From Halanaerobium polyolivorans (GTDB lineage: Bacteria; Bacillota; Halanaerobiia; Halanaerobiales; Halanaerobiaceae), in contig NZ_JAJFAT010000010.1 in the NCBI RefSeq assembly GCF_020711195.1, positions 52,737 through 116,736 of the forward strand: a stretch of DNA of 64,000 bases. The letters run 5' to 3'. The notes beneath the pieces are model-generated. The model did no database searches, had not been told where the DNA came from, and worked only from the letters and a program-made list of their open reading frames with translations. The translations under genes and the position numbers were made by a program. This document shows positions 44,083 through 52,936 of the stretch, piece after piece. Each line of letters begins with the position of its first letter. Positions within the stretch are counted from its first letter, which is position 1.

Positions 44083-44565
44083 TTATTCTCCTTCACATAT
44101 TTTTTCAAACTCTTTGATATCTTCTTCAGTTCCAGTTACCATTAATTTATCATTAGGGCGAAGTTTTTCAGTGATATTTGGACTCCCATGCACCTTATCA
44201 CCTCTTTTAATTCCAATAATAGTTATTCCAGTTTCACTTCTGATTTGTGAATCTATTATACTCTTATTAGCAAGTTTAGAGTTAGGAGAAAGATCTATCC
44301 ATTCAACCACAATATTGTCACTTATATTTGAATCAATACTGCTTTTATCAGCTTCATAATCTACTCCTAAAAGTAAAGCTCCTAAAATTCTAGCTTCCTC
44401 ATCATTTATAGTTAAAGCTAATTCCGGTTCGTCACCTTCAGCCTTGTTAAAATAAAATTCTCTTTTTCCAGAGCGATAAAAAATCAGCACCAACTGGGAA
44501 CCCTTTTTTGTGCTTATTGTATATTTATGACCAACTCGAGGTATTTCACTATGCCTGATATTCAT
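44083..44565 (-). CDS. khtT: KhtT-like RCK_C regulatory subunit of the antiporter
   Basis: A 160-residue soluble protein. The N-terminal part (IRHSEIPRVGHKYTISTKKG) is like KhtT, and residues about 85-158 form a TrkA-C/RCK_C domain (VEWIDLSPNSKLANKSIIDS, then GITIIGIKRGD, then LRPNDKLMVTGT). It would gate the antiporter in response to a ligand such as cyclic-di-AMP, known for Bacillus KhtT. The ATG at 44563-44565 follows GGAGGGTTGATA. Coupled to the membrane subunit gene. Confidence 0.85.
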   Translation of the reverse strand: MNIRHSEIPRVGHKYTISTKKGSQLVLIFYRSGKREFYFNKAEGDEPELALTINDEEARILGALLLGVDYEADKSSIDSNISDNIVVEWIDLSPNSKLANKSIIDSQIRSETGITIIGIKRGDKVHGSPNITEKLRPNDKLMVTGTEEDIKEFEKICEGE

Positions 44566-44770
44566 TATCAACCCTCCTTTTGTAAATTTTAAAACTTAAA
44601 GCCTAAAAATTATTCACTGAAATAGCATGAACTCCTAGTATTTGATATAATTAAAATAATATATCATACTCGAGCTTAATATTATGAAAATTATACCACA
44701 ATCTAAAGCAAATGATAAGCTAAGTCTTATCCATAATCATAGAAAATCAAAATAATCTCAAGAAAGGAAG

Positions 44771-45337
44771 ATGGCAATGTTAAAAAATAAATTAGTTATT
44801 AGAGCTTTAGAATATTCAGCTTTAAAGCATAAAGGTGACAATAGAAAAGGGAGTGAAATACCCTATATAGTTCATCCTTTTGAAGTGGCAATGATCTTAA
44901 AAGAAAATGCTTTTACTGAGGAAGTAATAGCTGCCGGCCTTCTCCATGATCTCTTAGAAGATACAGTGGTCAAAAAAGAAGATATCAAAACTAAATTTGG
45001 TAAAGAAATTTTAGAACTTGTCATAGGAGCCTCTGAAAAACTAGAAGGTAGAGCAGAACGCTCCTGGAAAACAAGAAAAAAAGAGACTGTAAAGTATCTA
45101 AAAAATGAAGCCAATTTTAAAGTTAAAGCCATTGCCTGTGCAGATAAGTTAAGCAATATCAGAAGTATGTTGAGAAATTTAGATAGAGTAGATAAAGAAG
45201 CTTTCTGGACAAAATTTAATGCAGGAAAAGAAGCGCAAAAATGGTATTATCAAGCTTTAGTCAATAGCTTAAAATCTCTAGAAGGAATGGAGATGTACAG
45301 GGAATTTAAACTATCGGTAGAGCAAGTTTTTAGCTGA
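44771..45337 (+). CDS. HD-domain hydrolase, SpoT/MESH1-like
   Basis: A 188-residue protein with the HD metal site of the guanosine polyphosphate hydrolase family: HKGDNRKGSEIPYIVHPFEV near residue 20, AAGLLHDLLEDT near 57 and IACADKLSNIRSML near 120. Its size is that of small alarmone hydrolases and their HD relatives; it has no synthetase or regulatory domains. Probable substrate ppGpp or a related nucleotide, by family only. AGAAAGGAAG precedes the ATG. It is divergent from KhtT and monocistronic. Confidence 0.8.
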   Translation: MAMLKNKLVIRALEYSALKHKGDNRKGSEIPYIVHPFEVAMILKENAFTEEVIAAGLLHDLLEDTVVKKEDIKTKFGKEILELVIGASEKLEGRAERSWKTRKKETVKYLKNEANFKVKAIACADKLSNIRSMLRNLDRVDKEAFWTKFNAGKEAQKWYYQALVNSLKSLEGMEMYREFKLSVEQVFS

Positions 45338-45342
45338 AAATA

Positions 45343-45360
45343 GCCGGGAAAAATCCCGGC
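45343..45360. terminator. Hairpin terminator between HD hydrolase and 61-residue ORF
   Basis: GCCGGGA and TCCCGGC form a perfect 7-bp GC-rich stem around AAAA. On the minus strand it is followed by TATTTTC and on the plus strand by a mixed AT tract; it may end both convergent transcripts. Confidence 0.65.
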
Positions 45361-45367
45361 CATTAAT

Positions 45368-45553
45368 TTAAGAATTAATTTTTTTATCTGCTTTTTTAAC
45401 TGCTGCTACAAAATTATCCCATTCTTCTTTTCTAAAAGCACAGCTAGCTGAAACATCTTCAGATGCTAGATAAAGTCCGATCTCATCTTCTGAAGCATTA
45501 ACCCCAACAGTTAATTTCTCACCAATTTTGAGTTCATCTAAAATTTCTTCCAT
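45368..45553 (-). CDS. Small acidic protein, unknown
   Basis: A 61-residue ORF. It starts with EEILDELKIGEKLTVGVNAS and contains SASCAFRKEEWDNFVAAV, with alternating strand and helix predictions, suggesting a small folded domain. GGGGGCTAAG precedes the ATG. It lies ten bases after the 48-residue ORF on the same strand, so the pair is probably one transcript under the palindrome-bearing promoter at 45763-45795. No family recognised. Confidence 0.65.
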   Translation of the reverse strand: MEEILDELKIGEKLTVGVNASEDEIGLYLASEDVSASCAFRKEEWDNFVAAVKKADKKINS

Positions 45554-45563
45554 TCTTAGCCCC

Positions 45564-45710
45564 CTATTTCATTAATTTTTTAATCAATGACCTGCCAATA
45601 ACCTTATTTTTGGCTCTTTTTGCAACCCGCTTAGGATCTCCACTGCTCAAAGTCTCCACATCATTTGCCTTTCTTGCCAGCTTGTAAAGAAAAGATACCA
45701 ATTTTGCCAT
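45564..45710 (-). CDS. 48-residue basic protein, conserved-looking, unknown
   Basis: A short ORF of 48 residues: it starts MAKLVSFLYKLARKANDVE, continues TLSSGDPKRVAKRAKNKVIG and ends RSLIKKLMK. GAGGTGAAAAGAG before the ATG is a good ribosome site. The composition is helical and strongly basic in the C-terminal half, suggesting nucleic-acid or membrane association. I recall similar short proteins of Firmicutes but cannot name a family. It has a promoter with a 16-bp palindrome also found before addBA. Confidence 0.7.
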   Translation of the reverse strand: MAKLVSFLYKLARKANDVETLSSGDPKRVAKRAKNKVIGRSLIKKLMK

Positions 45711-45762
45711 CTCTTTTCACCTCAGTAATTAAAAGATTATGATCTTTAAAGCTCTTAATTGT

Positions 45763-45795
45763 ATTATAACAGAGCAGTCTGACAGCATTATGTCA
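45763..45795 (-). promoter_or_regulatory. Palindrome-bearing promoter of the 48-residue ORF
   Basis: Minus strand: TGACATAATGCTGTCA (45795-45780), 11 bases, then TATAAT (45768-45763). The palindrome covers the place of a -35 box, which is otherwise poor. The same arrangement stands before addB (55610-55642), pointing to a shared regulator. Confidence 0.6.
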
Positions 45796-45809
45796 CAAAC
45801 TAATGTTTT

Positions 45810-46806
45810 TTAAAGCTCTGCTAAAAATTCTTCCGCTTTTTTTAGGTGCTCAGCTAATTTATCCTCATCCATTCTATCAAGGATCGAAAGCATTAAAGAC
45901 ATCCTTGGATTATCAGAAAATTTATCTTTATTCTTATTTATAAAACGCCAGTAAAGACCATCCCAGACAGCAGACCATTCCCCTTTAGAATAATGGCTCA
46001 TTTTATGAATATAATTACTGGAAGAGATATAAGGTTTAGTCATCATTTTAGAATATGAATACTGGCTCATCCCATAAATATTTGCATACATAACCAAAGT
46101 GCTCCAATTTGTTTTCTATAAAATCTTGCAAAAGTTTTTCTGCCTCTGTTCTGTTAAGAGGGTAAATAAAATTATCTAGCTTACCCGGATTATCCGGAAA
46201 ATGATTTTCTACATATTTTTTTGCTTCAGCTAAAAAAGGGTTAGCAAACTCTGGTGGGTCTGGAATAGTTATCTCTTGAGGAAATTTTTTTCTATTTTTA
46301 GCATCAAAACTCCATTTCCCACCCACAGGCTTATTATCTTCATCAACTAAAATATTAAGCTTTTTGCGCTGCCTAATATAATATTTATGCTGAAAAAAAT
46401 CATTATCAGCAAAATAACTTCTATTTTCACTTCTGCTGTTCAAAAAATTGGGGCTTTCTAAAAACTCTAGTTCTATTCCTTTTTGTTCAGCAGTCTGCTT
46501 AATTCGCTTTTTAATCTCTTTATCAGGAGGATCAAAGAGACTAAGCTTTTTGATATCTTTAAGAACTTCATTTAAATCAGCCTGATAACCAAAATATTTA
46601 ATTTTTGCGAACTTAGATTCATCTTTTAGTTCTTCAGCAAAATTCTGCATAGAAGCCCTATGTAAGAGCAGTTTCTTTTTATTAAATTTGTATTTGCAAA
46701 AATATTCTTCAGCTTCATATAAAATAATATTCTTTATTTTAAGCTCTTTTAAAGCTTGAAAAAGCTGATTGGGGAGCACCAAAAAATTTTGCTTTAATTC
46801 TCTCAT
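45810..46806 (-). pseudogene. Cryptochrome/photolyase-related protein gene, gutted and frameshifted
   Basis: Two overlapping frames are parts of one DPRP/PhrB-like deoxyribodipyrimidine-photolyase-related gene. The first (start 46804-46806 after AGGAGATTTAAA) encodes the N-terminal half: LPNQLFQ start, RASMQNFAEEL, HKYYIRQRKKLNILV, GGKWSFDAKNRKKFP and the LDNFIYPLNRTEAEKLLQDF segment. The second (to 45810) encodes the C-terminal end: ANIYGMSQYSYS, TKPYISSSNYIHKMSHYSKG and WDGLYWRFI. At the join, about 46095, the frame changes and some 180 central residues with most of the FAD-binding part are gone. Intact members are about 480-510 residues. Confidence 0.85.
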
Positions 46807-46867
46807 TTTAAATCTCCTATTTAGTGAATATTTTCTTCCCACTCTCTACAGAATAAATTATCAAGAT

Positions 46868-47695
46868 CTAATTTATATTAAAAACTTTTTTGATAAAAAT
46901 CACTACTAGCAAAAGTAGAACACTAAATAAAATAATAGTTCCACCTGAAGCAAGATCATAATAAAAAGATAATATTATACCAGAATTTACAGAAATCAGG
47001 CTAAAAAAGATACTGTAAAAAATGGTCATTTTAAAGCTTTTACCCAAAAGCATCCCTGTTGCAACAGGGATTGTAATTAAAGACGCGATTAATAAAGTAC
47101 CCACAATTTGAATTGATAATGCTACTGTAAGTGAGGTAACAATCATAAAAATGATATTTAATGGTTTTGCTGGAACTCCAGCCAGCCTGGCTTCATCTTC
47201 ATTAAATGCTAAAAAGAAAAAGCCATAATAATACTTAACTATAATTGCGATTATTATTAAAGTTAAAAATAATATAATATATATATCTCTACTACCAACC
47301 AGAGAAATACTGCCAAACAAATAACTCTGAATACCGGCACTTCTTTGCGAAAGATTGATTAAAATTGTTGCAATCCCCAAACCAGCAGCCAAAATTATTG
47401 CAAGTGATAATTCGGCATAATCAGCATAATCCCGGCGTAATTTTTCTATTGCTAAGGCAGCGATTATAGAGACAATAATTGCTGAATAAATAGGAAAAAA
47501 CCCTGCAAAAAGTCCTATAGCTACTCCTGCCAATGCTACATGGGATAGAGCATGACCGATTAAAGAAAGCCTTCTTAGGTTCAAAAAGACTCCCACTAGT
47601 GGAGCTACTATGCCGACAAGGTTACCAGCCAGTAAAGCTCTTTTCATAAATCTATAATTTAAAAACTCCAGCAACAACACCTCCTTAATGACCAT
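46868..47695 (-). CDS. znuB: Zinc/manganese ABC transporter permease (ZnuB-like)
   Basis: A 275-residue membrane protein of the ABC-3 family with about eight hydrophobic helices. The start ending FMKRALLAGNLVGIVAPLVG, the LSLIGHALSHVALAGVAIGL segment near residue 45, the AFNEDEARLAGVPAKPLNII loop near 165 and LIASLITIPVATGMLLGKSF near 205 are typical. It forms the metal channel. It overlaps the ATPase gene by 11 bases and is the last gene of the operon. Zinc rather than manganese is suggested by the histidine-rich binding protein. Confidence 0.88.
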   Translation of the reverse strand: MVIKEVLLLEFLNYRFMKRALLAGNLVGIVAPLVGVFLNLRRLSLIGHALSHVALAGVAIGLFAGFFPIYSAIIVSIIAALAIEKLRRDYADYAELSLAIILAAGLGIATILINLSQRSAGIQSYLFGSISLVGSRDIYIILFLTLIIIAIIVKYYYGFFFLAFNEDEARLAGVPAKPLNIIFMIVTSLTVALSIQIVGTLLIASLITIPVATGMLLGKSFKMTIFYSIFFSLISVNSGIILSFYYDLASGGTIILFSVLLLLVVIFIKKVFNIN

Positions 47696-48431
47696 GTTCT
47701 GGAATTATTCTTATCGATGTATCTCTTAATCCTTCTATATAATTTTGGTAGCTAAAATCACCTGAATCATGAGGATATGCTTCACCATTATCAAAACAGA
47801 TGACCTTATTTGCCTGTTTGCTGATCAGATTAACATCATGAGATACCATAATAACTGTCTTTTGAAGATTATTGTTAATCTCGCCAATGATCTGATAAAA
47901 ATCATCTTGAGCCCTTATATCGACCCCAACCAGAGGTTCATCAAGCAAAATTAAATCTGGATCATTAACCATCATTCTAGCAATAAAAACTCTCTGCTGC
48001 TGACCACCAGATAAGTTACCAATTTTTCTATTTAAATAGTTTTTCATATCTACCAACTCTAAAGCTTTAATAATTTTTGCTTCTAATTTTGAATTCATTA
48101 TTTTTAAAAAACCCATTTTATTATAAAGATTGCTGGCAATTATTTCTCTTACTGTAGCAGGAAAACTCTGATTAAAATCCCTAACCTGTTGGGATATATA
48201 ACCAATCCTACTCCAATCACTATAATTATTGATCGATTTACCAAAAATCTTTATCTCCCCTTGATCAGGCTTTAAATTACCGGTTATCATTTTGATCAAA
48301 GTGCTTTTACCTGAGCCATTTGGCCCCACAAAAGCTGCAAAATCACTTTTCTCAAATTCTAGTGAAACATTATTGATCACCACTTCTTTTTCATAAGAAA
48401 AGCTAACATTATTTATTTCAAGAACTTTCAC
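47685..48431 (-). CDS. znuC: Zinc/manganese ABC transporter ATPase (ZnuC-like)
   Basis: A 248-residue ABC ATPase: AFVGPNGSGKSTLIKMITG (Walker A) near residue 35, YISQQVRDFNQSFP near 80 (Q loop), LSGGQQQRVFIARMM near 140 (signature) and LILLDEPLVGVD near 160 (Walker B), with the H loop in MVSHDVN near 195. It ends IIPEHGH, a His tail seen in several zinc importers. The start is preceded by GGGGGAGATC. Confidence 0.9.
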   Translation of the reverse strand: MKVLEINNVSFSYEKEVVINNVSLEFEKSDFAAFVGPNGSGKSTLIKMITGNLKPDQGEIKIFGKSINNYSDWSRIGYISQQVRDFNQSFPATVREIIASNLYNKMGFLKIMNSKLEAKIIKALELVDMKNYLNRKIGNLSGGQQQRVFIARMMVNDPDLILLDEPLVGVDIRAQDDFYQIIGEINNNLQKTVIMVSHDVNLISKQANKVICFDNGEAYPHDSGDFSYQNYIEGLRDTSIRIIPEHGH

Positions 48432-48518
48432 ATGATCTCCCCCAGATTTTCTTTAGCTGCTATATCTAAATTTCGATAAACTTAGCTGCATTCCTTTAAA
48501 AAAGCTTTCCTTTATGAC

Positions 48519-48558
48519 AAAAAATCGCCTGACTCACCTTATAAAAAGCAAGTCAGGC
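48519..48558 (-). terminator. Attenuating terminator between znuA and znuC
   Basis: GCCTGACT and AGTCAGGC form a perfect 8-bp stem around a 16-base loop, followed on the minus strand by GATTTTTTG. It would raise the ratio of binding protein to ABC components. Confidence 0.75.
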
Positions 48559-48570
48559 TTTATAATTAAA

Positions 48571-49635
48571 TTATTTTAGTGCTTTTTTCAAGTTTTCAAG
48601 GTTACTATACATTATTGTAAAGTAATTTTCCTCATTTTCAAGATCTTCTTCTCTTAAACCAGCAGCAGGATTTAAAGTTAATATTTCTAAACCTGCTTCT
48701 TCAGCAATAACATTTACCGCCCTAGGGCTGGCAAGAACTTCTAAGAAAATATAGTCTAGCCCTGTTTGCTGAGAAAGATCAATTAACTCTCTAATTGTTT
48801 GTGATGAAGGTTCTGAGTGAGGATCCAAACCTGTTACTGCTACCTGTCTTAAACCATAATTTTCTGCTAAATAACCAAAAGCAGCATGTGAAACAATAAT
48901 AGTATCATGTTCTAAATCTTGAAGACCCTCTTTGTAGGCTTCATCTAATGCTTTAAGTTCTGCAATGACTTCATCTCCATTAGCTCTATATATTTCTTCA
49001 CCTGCGGGATCTAATTGAGAAAATTCTTCTATCATTAATTCGGTTATCAATATCATATTATTAAAATCTAACCAGATGTGATTATCATATTCTCCATGAG
49101 CATGATCATGGTGGTGTACATCTTCTTCGTGTTCATGATGGTGGTCGTCATGATGGTGGCCGTCTTCTTCATGTTCATGATGGTGTCCGTCTTCTTCATG
49201 TTCGTGATGGTGGTCGTCAGGATGGTGGCCGTCTTCTTCATGTTCATGATGGTGGTCGTCATGATGGTGATCATGGTGGTGTCCATCATATTCAATTAAA
49301 TCTACATGTTCAGTTAAATCAATGACCCTGATTCCTTCTTCTCTTAAATTAGCGGCTGCATTATCAGTCCATCCCTGCAGCTGCTGACCAATATAAATAA
49401 ATAAATCAGAATTTTCCAGCTGGGCTAAGACCCTAGGTGAAGGTTCAAATCCATGTACCTCTACTCCATCAGGAGTAAGCTGATTGATATTTAATCTTTC
49501 CCCTCCAACCCTTTCTGCTATTTCAAAAATCGGATAAATACTTATGTGTACATCAGCCTCTGCTGCCTGAACAGTATTAAATAAAGGCAAAACAGCCATT
49601 GAAAAAATGAAAAGAAAAAGTATAATTTTTTTCAT
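48571..49635 (-). CDS. znuA: Zinc ABC transporter substrate-binding protein, His-rich loop (ZnuA-like)
   Basis: A 354-residue cluster-9 binding protein. The signal peptide (KKIILFLFIFSMAVLPLF, cleavage near VQAA) lacks a lipobox, so it is probably periplasmic. VEVHGFEPSPRVLAQL near residue 57 holds the first metal histidine, YDNHIWLD near 185 the second, DTIIVSHAAFGYLAE near 245 the third and VTGLDPHSEPS near 265 follows. Between them, residues about 115-183 are a His/Asp/Glu-rich loop with about 32 histidines, as in zinc-specific ZnuA but unusually long and built of repeats. The start at 49633-49635 follows GAGGAGCAG. Confidence 0.92.
   Translation of the reverse strand: MKKIILFLFIFSMAVLPLFNTVQAAEADVHISIYPIFEIAERVGGERLNINQLTPDGVEVHGFEPSPRVLAQLENSDLFIYIGQQLQGWTDNAAANLREEGIRVIDLTEHVDLIEYDGHHHDHHHDDHHHEHEEDGHHPDDHHHEHEEDGHHHEHEEDGHHHDDHHHEHEEDVHHHDHAHGEYDNHIWLDFNNMILITELMIEEFSQLDPAGEEIYRANGDEVIAELKALDEAYKEGLQDLEHDTIIVSHAAFGYLAENYGLRQVAVTGLDPHSEPSSQTIRELIDLSQQTGLDYIFLEVLASPRAVNVIAEEAGLEILTLNPAAGLREEDLENEENYFTIMYSNLENLKKALK
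49121..49273. repeat. Tandem 42-bp repeats encoding the His-rich loop of ZnuA
   Basis: Four head-to-tail units of 42, 27, 42 and 42 bases (starting 49121, 49163, 49190, 49232). Each full unit encodes the 14-residue pattern DGHHxDDHHHEHEE on the minus strand; the second unit has lost 15 bases (five residues). The last diverges at its end. Open shadow frames over this region are products of the repeat, not genes. Confidence 0.9.
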
Positions 49636-49690
49636 ATTATCTGCTCCTCTTTCAATAATTATTTTTTTTGTTAAAATATTTATTATTTCC

Positions 49691-49719
49691 ATTTTATACT
49701 AATAAATTATTTTTGTCAA
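49691..49719 (-). promoter_or_regulatory. Promoter of the znuACB operon
   Basis: Minus strand TTGACA (49719-49714), 17 bases, TAAAAT (49696-49691), about 55 bases before the znuA start. No classical Zur palindrome is obvious around it. Confidence 0.65.
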
Positions 49720-49816
49720 ATAATGTAGATTAATTCATTTTATTTGAATATTTTAATTTAAATTGCAAATATAGTCCAAATTTATTATATATAAGTTGAT
49801 TTATCAGTAAAATATC

Positions 49817-52800
49817 TTACAGATCTTTAACTTTTAAATCTTTGCCTATTTTAACGTCGATAAATTCTGTTTCAATATCATAACCTGTTTTGCTTTTACT
49901 CTCAATTAATTCAGCATAGGCTTCTAATTGTTCAGACTGATATTTATCTCCAGTTTTATAATCTATAATTTTAATTTTTTTGGCTTTCTTATCTATCATT
50001 AATCTATCTATTCTTTTCATTTCTTCTCCAGCAAAAATGGTGTATTCCGTAAATACCTCATATTTGTCAGCAAATAAGTCTTTTTTGGCTGCTGTGAATA
50101 CCTGCAGTAAATTTATCAGTTTATCGATTACTTTTTTCCCGACTATATTTAGATATTTATCTCTGATAATCGCTGCTGCTAATTGATGTTCTTTTTTTCT
50201 ATCATATTTAATATACTGAAGATAATCATGAACTATTGTTCCCAATAATCTATATTTATGCTGTTCATAATTTAAGCTCTTTTTTTCTTTTTTCTCTGGC
50301 TCAACTTCATATTTAAAGTATTTAGCTAAGTCATTTAAATCAACTTTGCTTTCAGAACTTTCTCTACCATCACTCTGCAGTTCACCAAATTCTTTGGCTT
50401 TAATTAGCTCTAATAGATTATCACTTTGAGCTGCCCTAAGTAGAGCTTTTTCATAAAATTGATAATTACTGCCAGACCAGAATAAATCTTCATCTAATCT
50501 AAATTTGCGGGGGTTTTCTACATAAACGAAAAGATTCTTTGCCGCCCTTGTTAGAGCAACATAATCATTATTAATTTCTTCCATTAGTTCTTTTTGCTTT
50601 TCGTCCTCTATGAAATTATAGGCTAAGCTTTCTAAAATAAAATTATATTTTGTATTTGTTAAGAGATAATCATTAACCTCATCATAGTTTTGATCAAAAT
50701 CAAGGTATATTTTAATACTATTATAATTGTTTCCTTTTGAAAGTTTGGGTGAAAAATAATAAAATACACTTTCAAAACTTAGTCCTTTTGCTTTATGAAT
50801 AGTTGATAATTGTACCGCATCTTCAGCTTCTATTCCCAGCTGCTGCAGCTCTTCTGATTCTTTCTTTTCTTCAATATACTGCATCAGTGAACTTAAGCTC
50901 TTAAACTGATTTAATAATTCATAAAAGAAATAGATGTTTTTCAGAGCTGAAGCCTGATCCTCATAAATACTAAACAAGCCCATCTCATTAAATAAATGAT
51001 GAACAAGTTCTGCATAGCTCATCTTTTTCAACTTTTTAATCAAGCTGAGCAGTTCTCTAATAGCCTGAGCTTCTATTACTTTTTCAGAATCTAGGGCCGC
51101 TTCTATTTTCACTTTATTTTTCAGCAGATATTTTAAACTTTGGTGATTAAGCTGTAAAAGATCGCTTCTTAAAAATTTAAGTAGGCTGAGATAGTCTGCT
51201 GTATAAAGATATTTAAAGAGATTATAGATAGGTTTTACAGCCTCATGTTCTATGATGCTGTTTGAACTTCCCCGAATATATTTAATATTTCTCTTATCAA
51301 GTTCTTCAGCTATTTCTTCTAAATCATCACCTTTACGAGCTATTACCGCTACATTGGCTAAATCACCTCTATCTTCTGCAATTTGAGAGGCTATCTCAGC
51401 TTTAAGATCTTCAACCACTGTATTTTGGATATATTCTAAGCGGCTCTTTTCTTCTGCAGATTTGGCTTTTTCAATATCTTTATTAAAATTACTTAAACTG
51501 CTTTTCCCACCAAGCAAAAGCTTTAAATAGCCAAGCTCTGTTCTTGCTGGAAGAACGTCTACAGCTTCATATTCCCAATCTGGATGAAGATCGCTAAAAA
51601 AAGCATTGACAAAATCAAGTATTTTGCCATCACTTCTGTAACAGATATTTAAGTTATCAACTTCAGCAGCTATGATATTTTCTAAATTTGCAAATAGTTC
51701 TTTTTCTCCACCTCGCCAACCATAAATAGACTGTTTTTCATCACCAACAATAATCTTATGATCAGTATTATTGATGATCGGTTTTAAGAGTTTCCACTGC
51801 AGAACACTTGTATCTTGAAACTCATCTATCAAAAGATATTCTATCTCAATTCCCAATAAATCATTAAAATACTGGGATGTTTTTCTGCCTTCTAAAAGAT
51901 TTAACTCTTCTTCTCTTAAATATTGATAAGTATAATTGCTGATATCACTATAAGTGAATGTTTTTTCTTTAAATTTAATTTGATCATAGAATTCGAAAAT
52001 CTTTTTTGTAAAGCGAAAAATTTCATCTTCATAAGCAATAATTTCTTGATTAAAGGCTTCATTTGCCAGCGCTTCCTGCATCAGAGCATATTCCTCTTCT
52101 AAGGCAAATTTTAATTCTTCCACAGACTTGCCCCTTAATTTACCCCCATTCCAAAAATGAGTTGATAAAAATTGCTTATAGTTATTATAGATCAGTTCTT
52201 TTTTCTCGGCTTCAGATTTTAAAGCCAAATATTTTTCTAAAATTCTTTTATAATCTTTTCTAAAATAATTACTATTAAATTCTTTAGCTTTTTTGCTTGC
52301 TATATCTTGAATAATCTGCAGAGAATTATCAAGTTTACTGATAAAATCAGTGTTTTCTTTTGCTTTTCTGCTTTGATAATCTATTAATTCGAATTTCCAG
52401 CGTTGATTTATTATGTCAGCAATAAGATCAGTATAGTCTTTTATCTTCCTGCTCCTATTTTCTGCTAGGAAATTTTCCATCTGGGCAAAAACCGCTTCAT
52501 CCTCTAAAATCTTTTTAAATACCTTTTCTGCACTTTCTTCATCTGTATCACTAAGCTCATAAGCTTTAATACCTAAATAAGGAGCTATAGAACGCTTAAA
52601 GATTCTATTAACAAAACTATCTATAGTAAAAACATTAATTTTTTCTTTGCTGCTTAGTATTTCTTCATAGATAGCATCTACCTGTTCTATTATTTTTTCT
52701 CCTGCAAGAGGACTGAGCTTATTAAGTTCTTGATAAAGCTCAGAATCTACTCTCTTCTTTTTTAGCTCTTTCAGATGCTCGATTATCCTTTCCCTGATCT

Positions 52801-52936
52801 CAGCTGTTGCCTTACGGGTAAAGGTCATCACAACGATATTCCTGAAATCTTCGCCTTGAAAGACAGCATTAAGGTATTCTAAAGAAAGCCTGTATGTTTT
52901 TCCGGTACCTGCACTTGCTTTTAATATTTTATTCAT
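49817..52936 (-). CDS. addA: AddA helicase-nuclease subunit
   Basis: A 1039-residue protein for double-strand-break end processing. The UvrD-type helicase begins at once with ASAGTGKTYRLSLEYL (Walker A, residues 7-14), has VMTFTRKATAEIRERI near 36, LLIDEFQDTSVLQWKLLKPI near 371 (motif II), VGDEKQSIYGWRGGE near 397 and VQLSTIHKAKGLSFESVFYY near 705. The C-terminal PD-(D/E)XK nuclease is seen as TIFAGEEMKRIDRL and IKIIDYKTGD near 993. It overlaps AddB by four bases (ATGA) and works as a complex with it. It is a little shorter than Bacillus AddA (about 1230). Confidence 0.93.
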   Translation of the reverse strand: MNKILKASAGTGKTYRLSLEYLNAVFQGEDFRNIVVMTFTRKATAEIRERIIEHLKELKKKRVDSELYQELNKLSPLAGEKIIEQVDAIYEEILSSKEKINVFTIDSFVNRIFKRSIAPYLGIKAYELSDTDEESAEKVFKKILEDEAVFAQMENFLAENRSRKIKDYTDLIADIINQRWKFELIDYQSRKAKENTDFISKLDNSLQIIQDIASKKAKEFNSNYFRKDYKRILEKYLALKSEAEKKELIYNNYKQFLSTHFWNGGKLRGKSVEELKFALEEEYALMQEALANEAFNQEIIAYEDEIFRFTKKIFEFYDQIKFKEKTFTYSDISNYTYQYLREEELNLLEGRKTSQYFNDLLGIEIEYLLIDEFQDTSVLQWKLLKPIINNTDHKIIVGDEKQSIYGWRGGEKELFANLENIIAAEVDNLNICYRSDGKILDFVNAFFSDLHPDWEYEAVDVLPARTELGYLKLLLGGKSSLSNFNKDIEKAKSAEEKSRLEYIQNTVVEDLKAEIASQIAEDRGDLANVAVIARKGDDLEEIAEELDKRNIKYIRGSSNSIIEHEAVKPIYNLFKYLYTADYLSLLKFLRSDLLQLNHQSLKYLLKNKVKIEAALDSEKVIEAQAIRELLSLIKKLKKMSYAELVHHLFNEMGLFSIYEDQASALKNIYFFYELLNQFKSLSSLMQYIEEKKESEELQQLGIEAEDAVQLSTIHKAKGLSFESVFYYFSPKLSKGNNYNSIKIYLDFDQNYDEVNDYLLTNTKYNFILESLAYNFIEDEKQKELMEEINNDYVALTRAAKNLFVYVENPRKFRLDEDLFWSGSNYQFYEKALLRAAQSDNLLELIKAKEFGELQSDGRESSESKVDLNDLAKYFKYEVEPEKKEKKSLNYEQHKYRLLGTIVHDYLQYIKYDRKKEHQLAAAIIRDKYLNIVGKKVIDKLINLLQVFTAAKKDLFADKYEVFTEYTIFAGEEMKRIDRLMIDKKAKKIKIIDYKTGDKYQSEQLEAYAELIESKSKTGYDIETEFIDVKIGKDLKVKDL

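Noticed and set aside
49078..49299. Open frames on both strands over the zinc-binding protein's repeats, and array-like repeats
   Set aside because: The repeats are head-to-tail without spacers and encode the His-rich loop of ZnuA; other frames give Met/Val/Thr-rich shadows. Not genes and not a CRISPR array.
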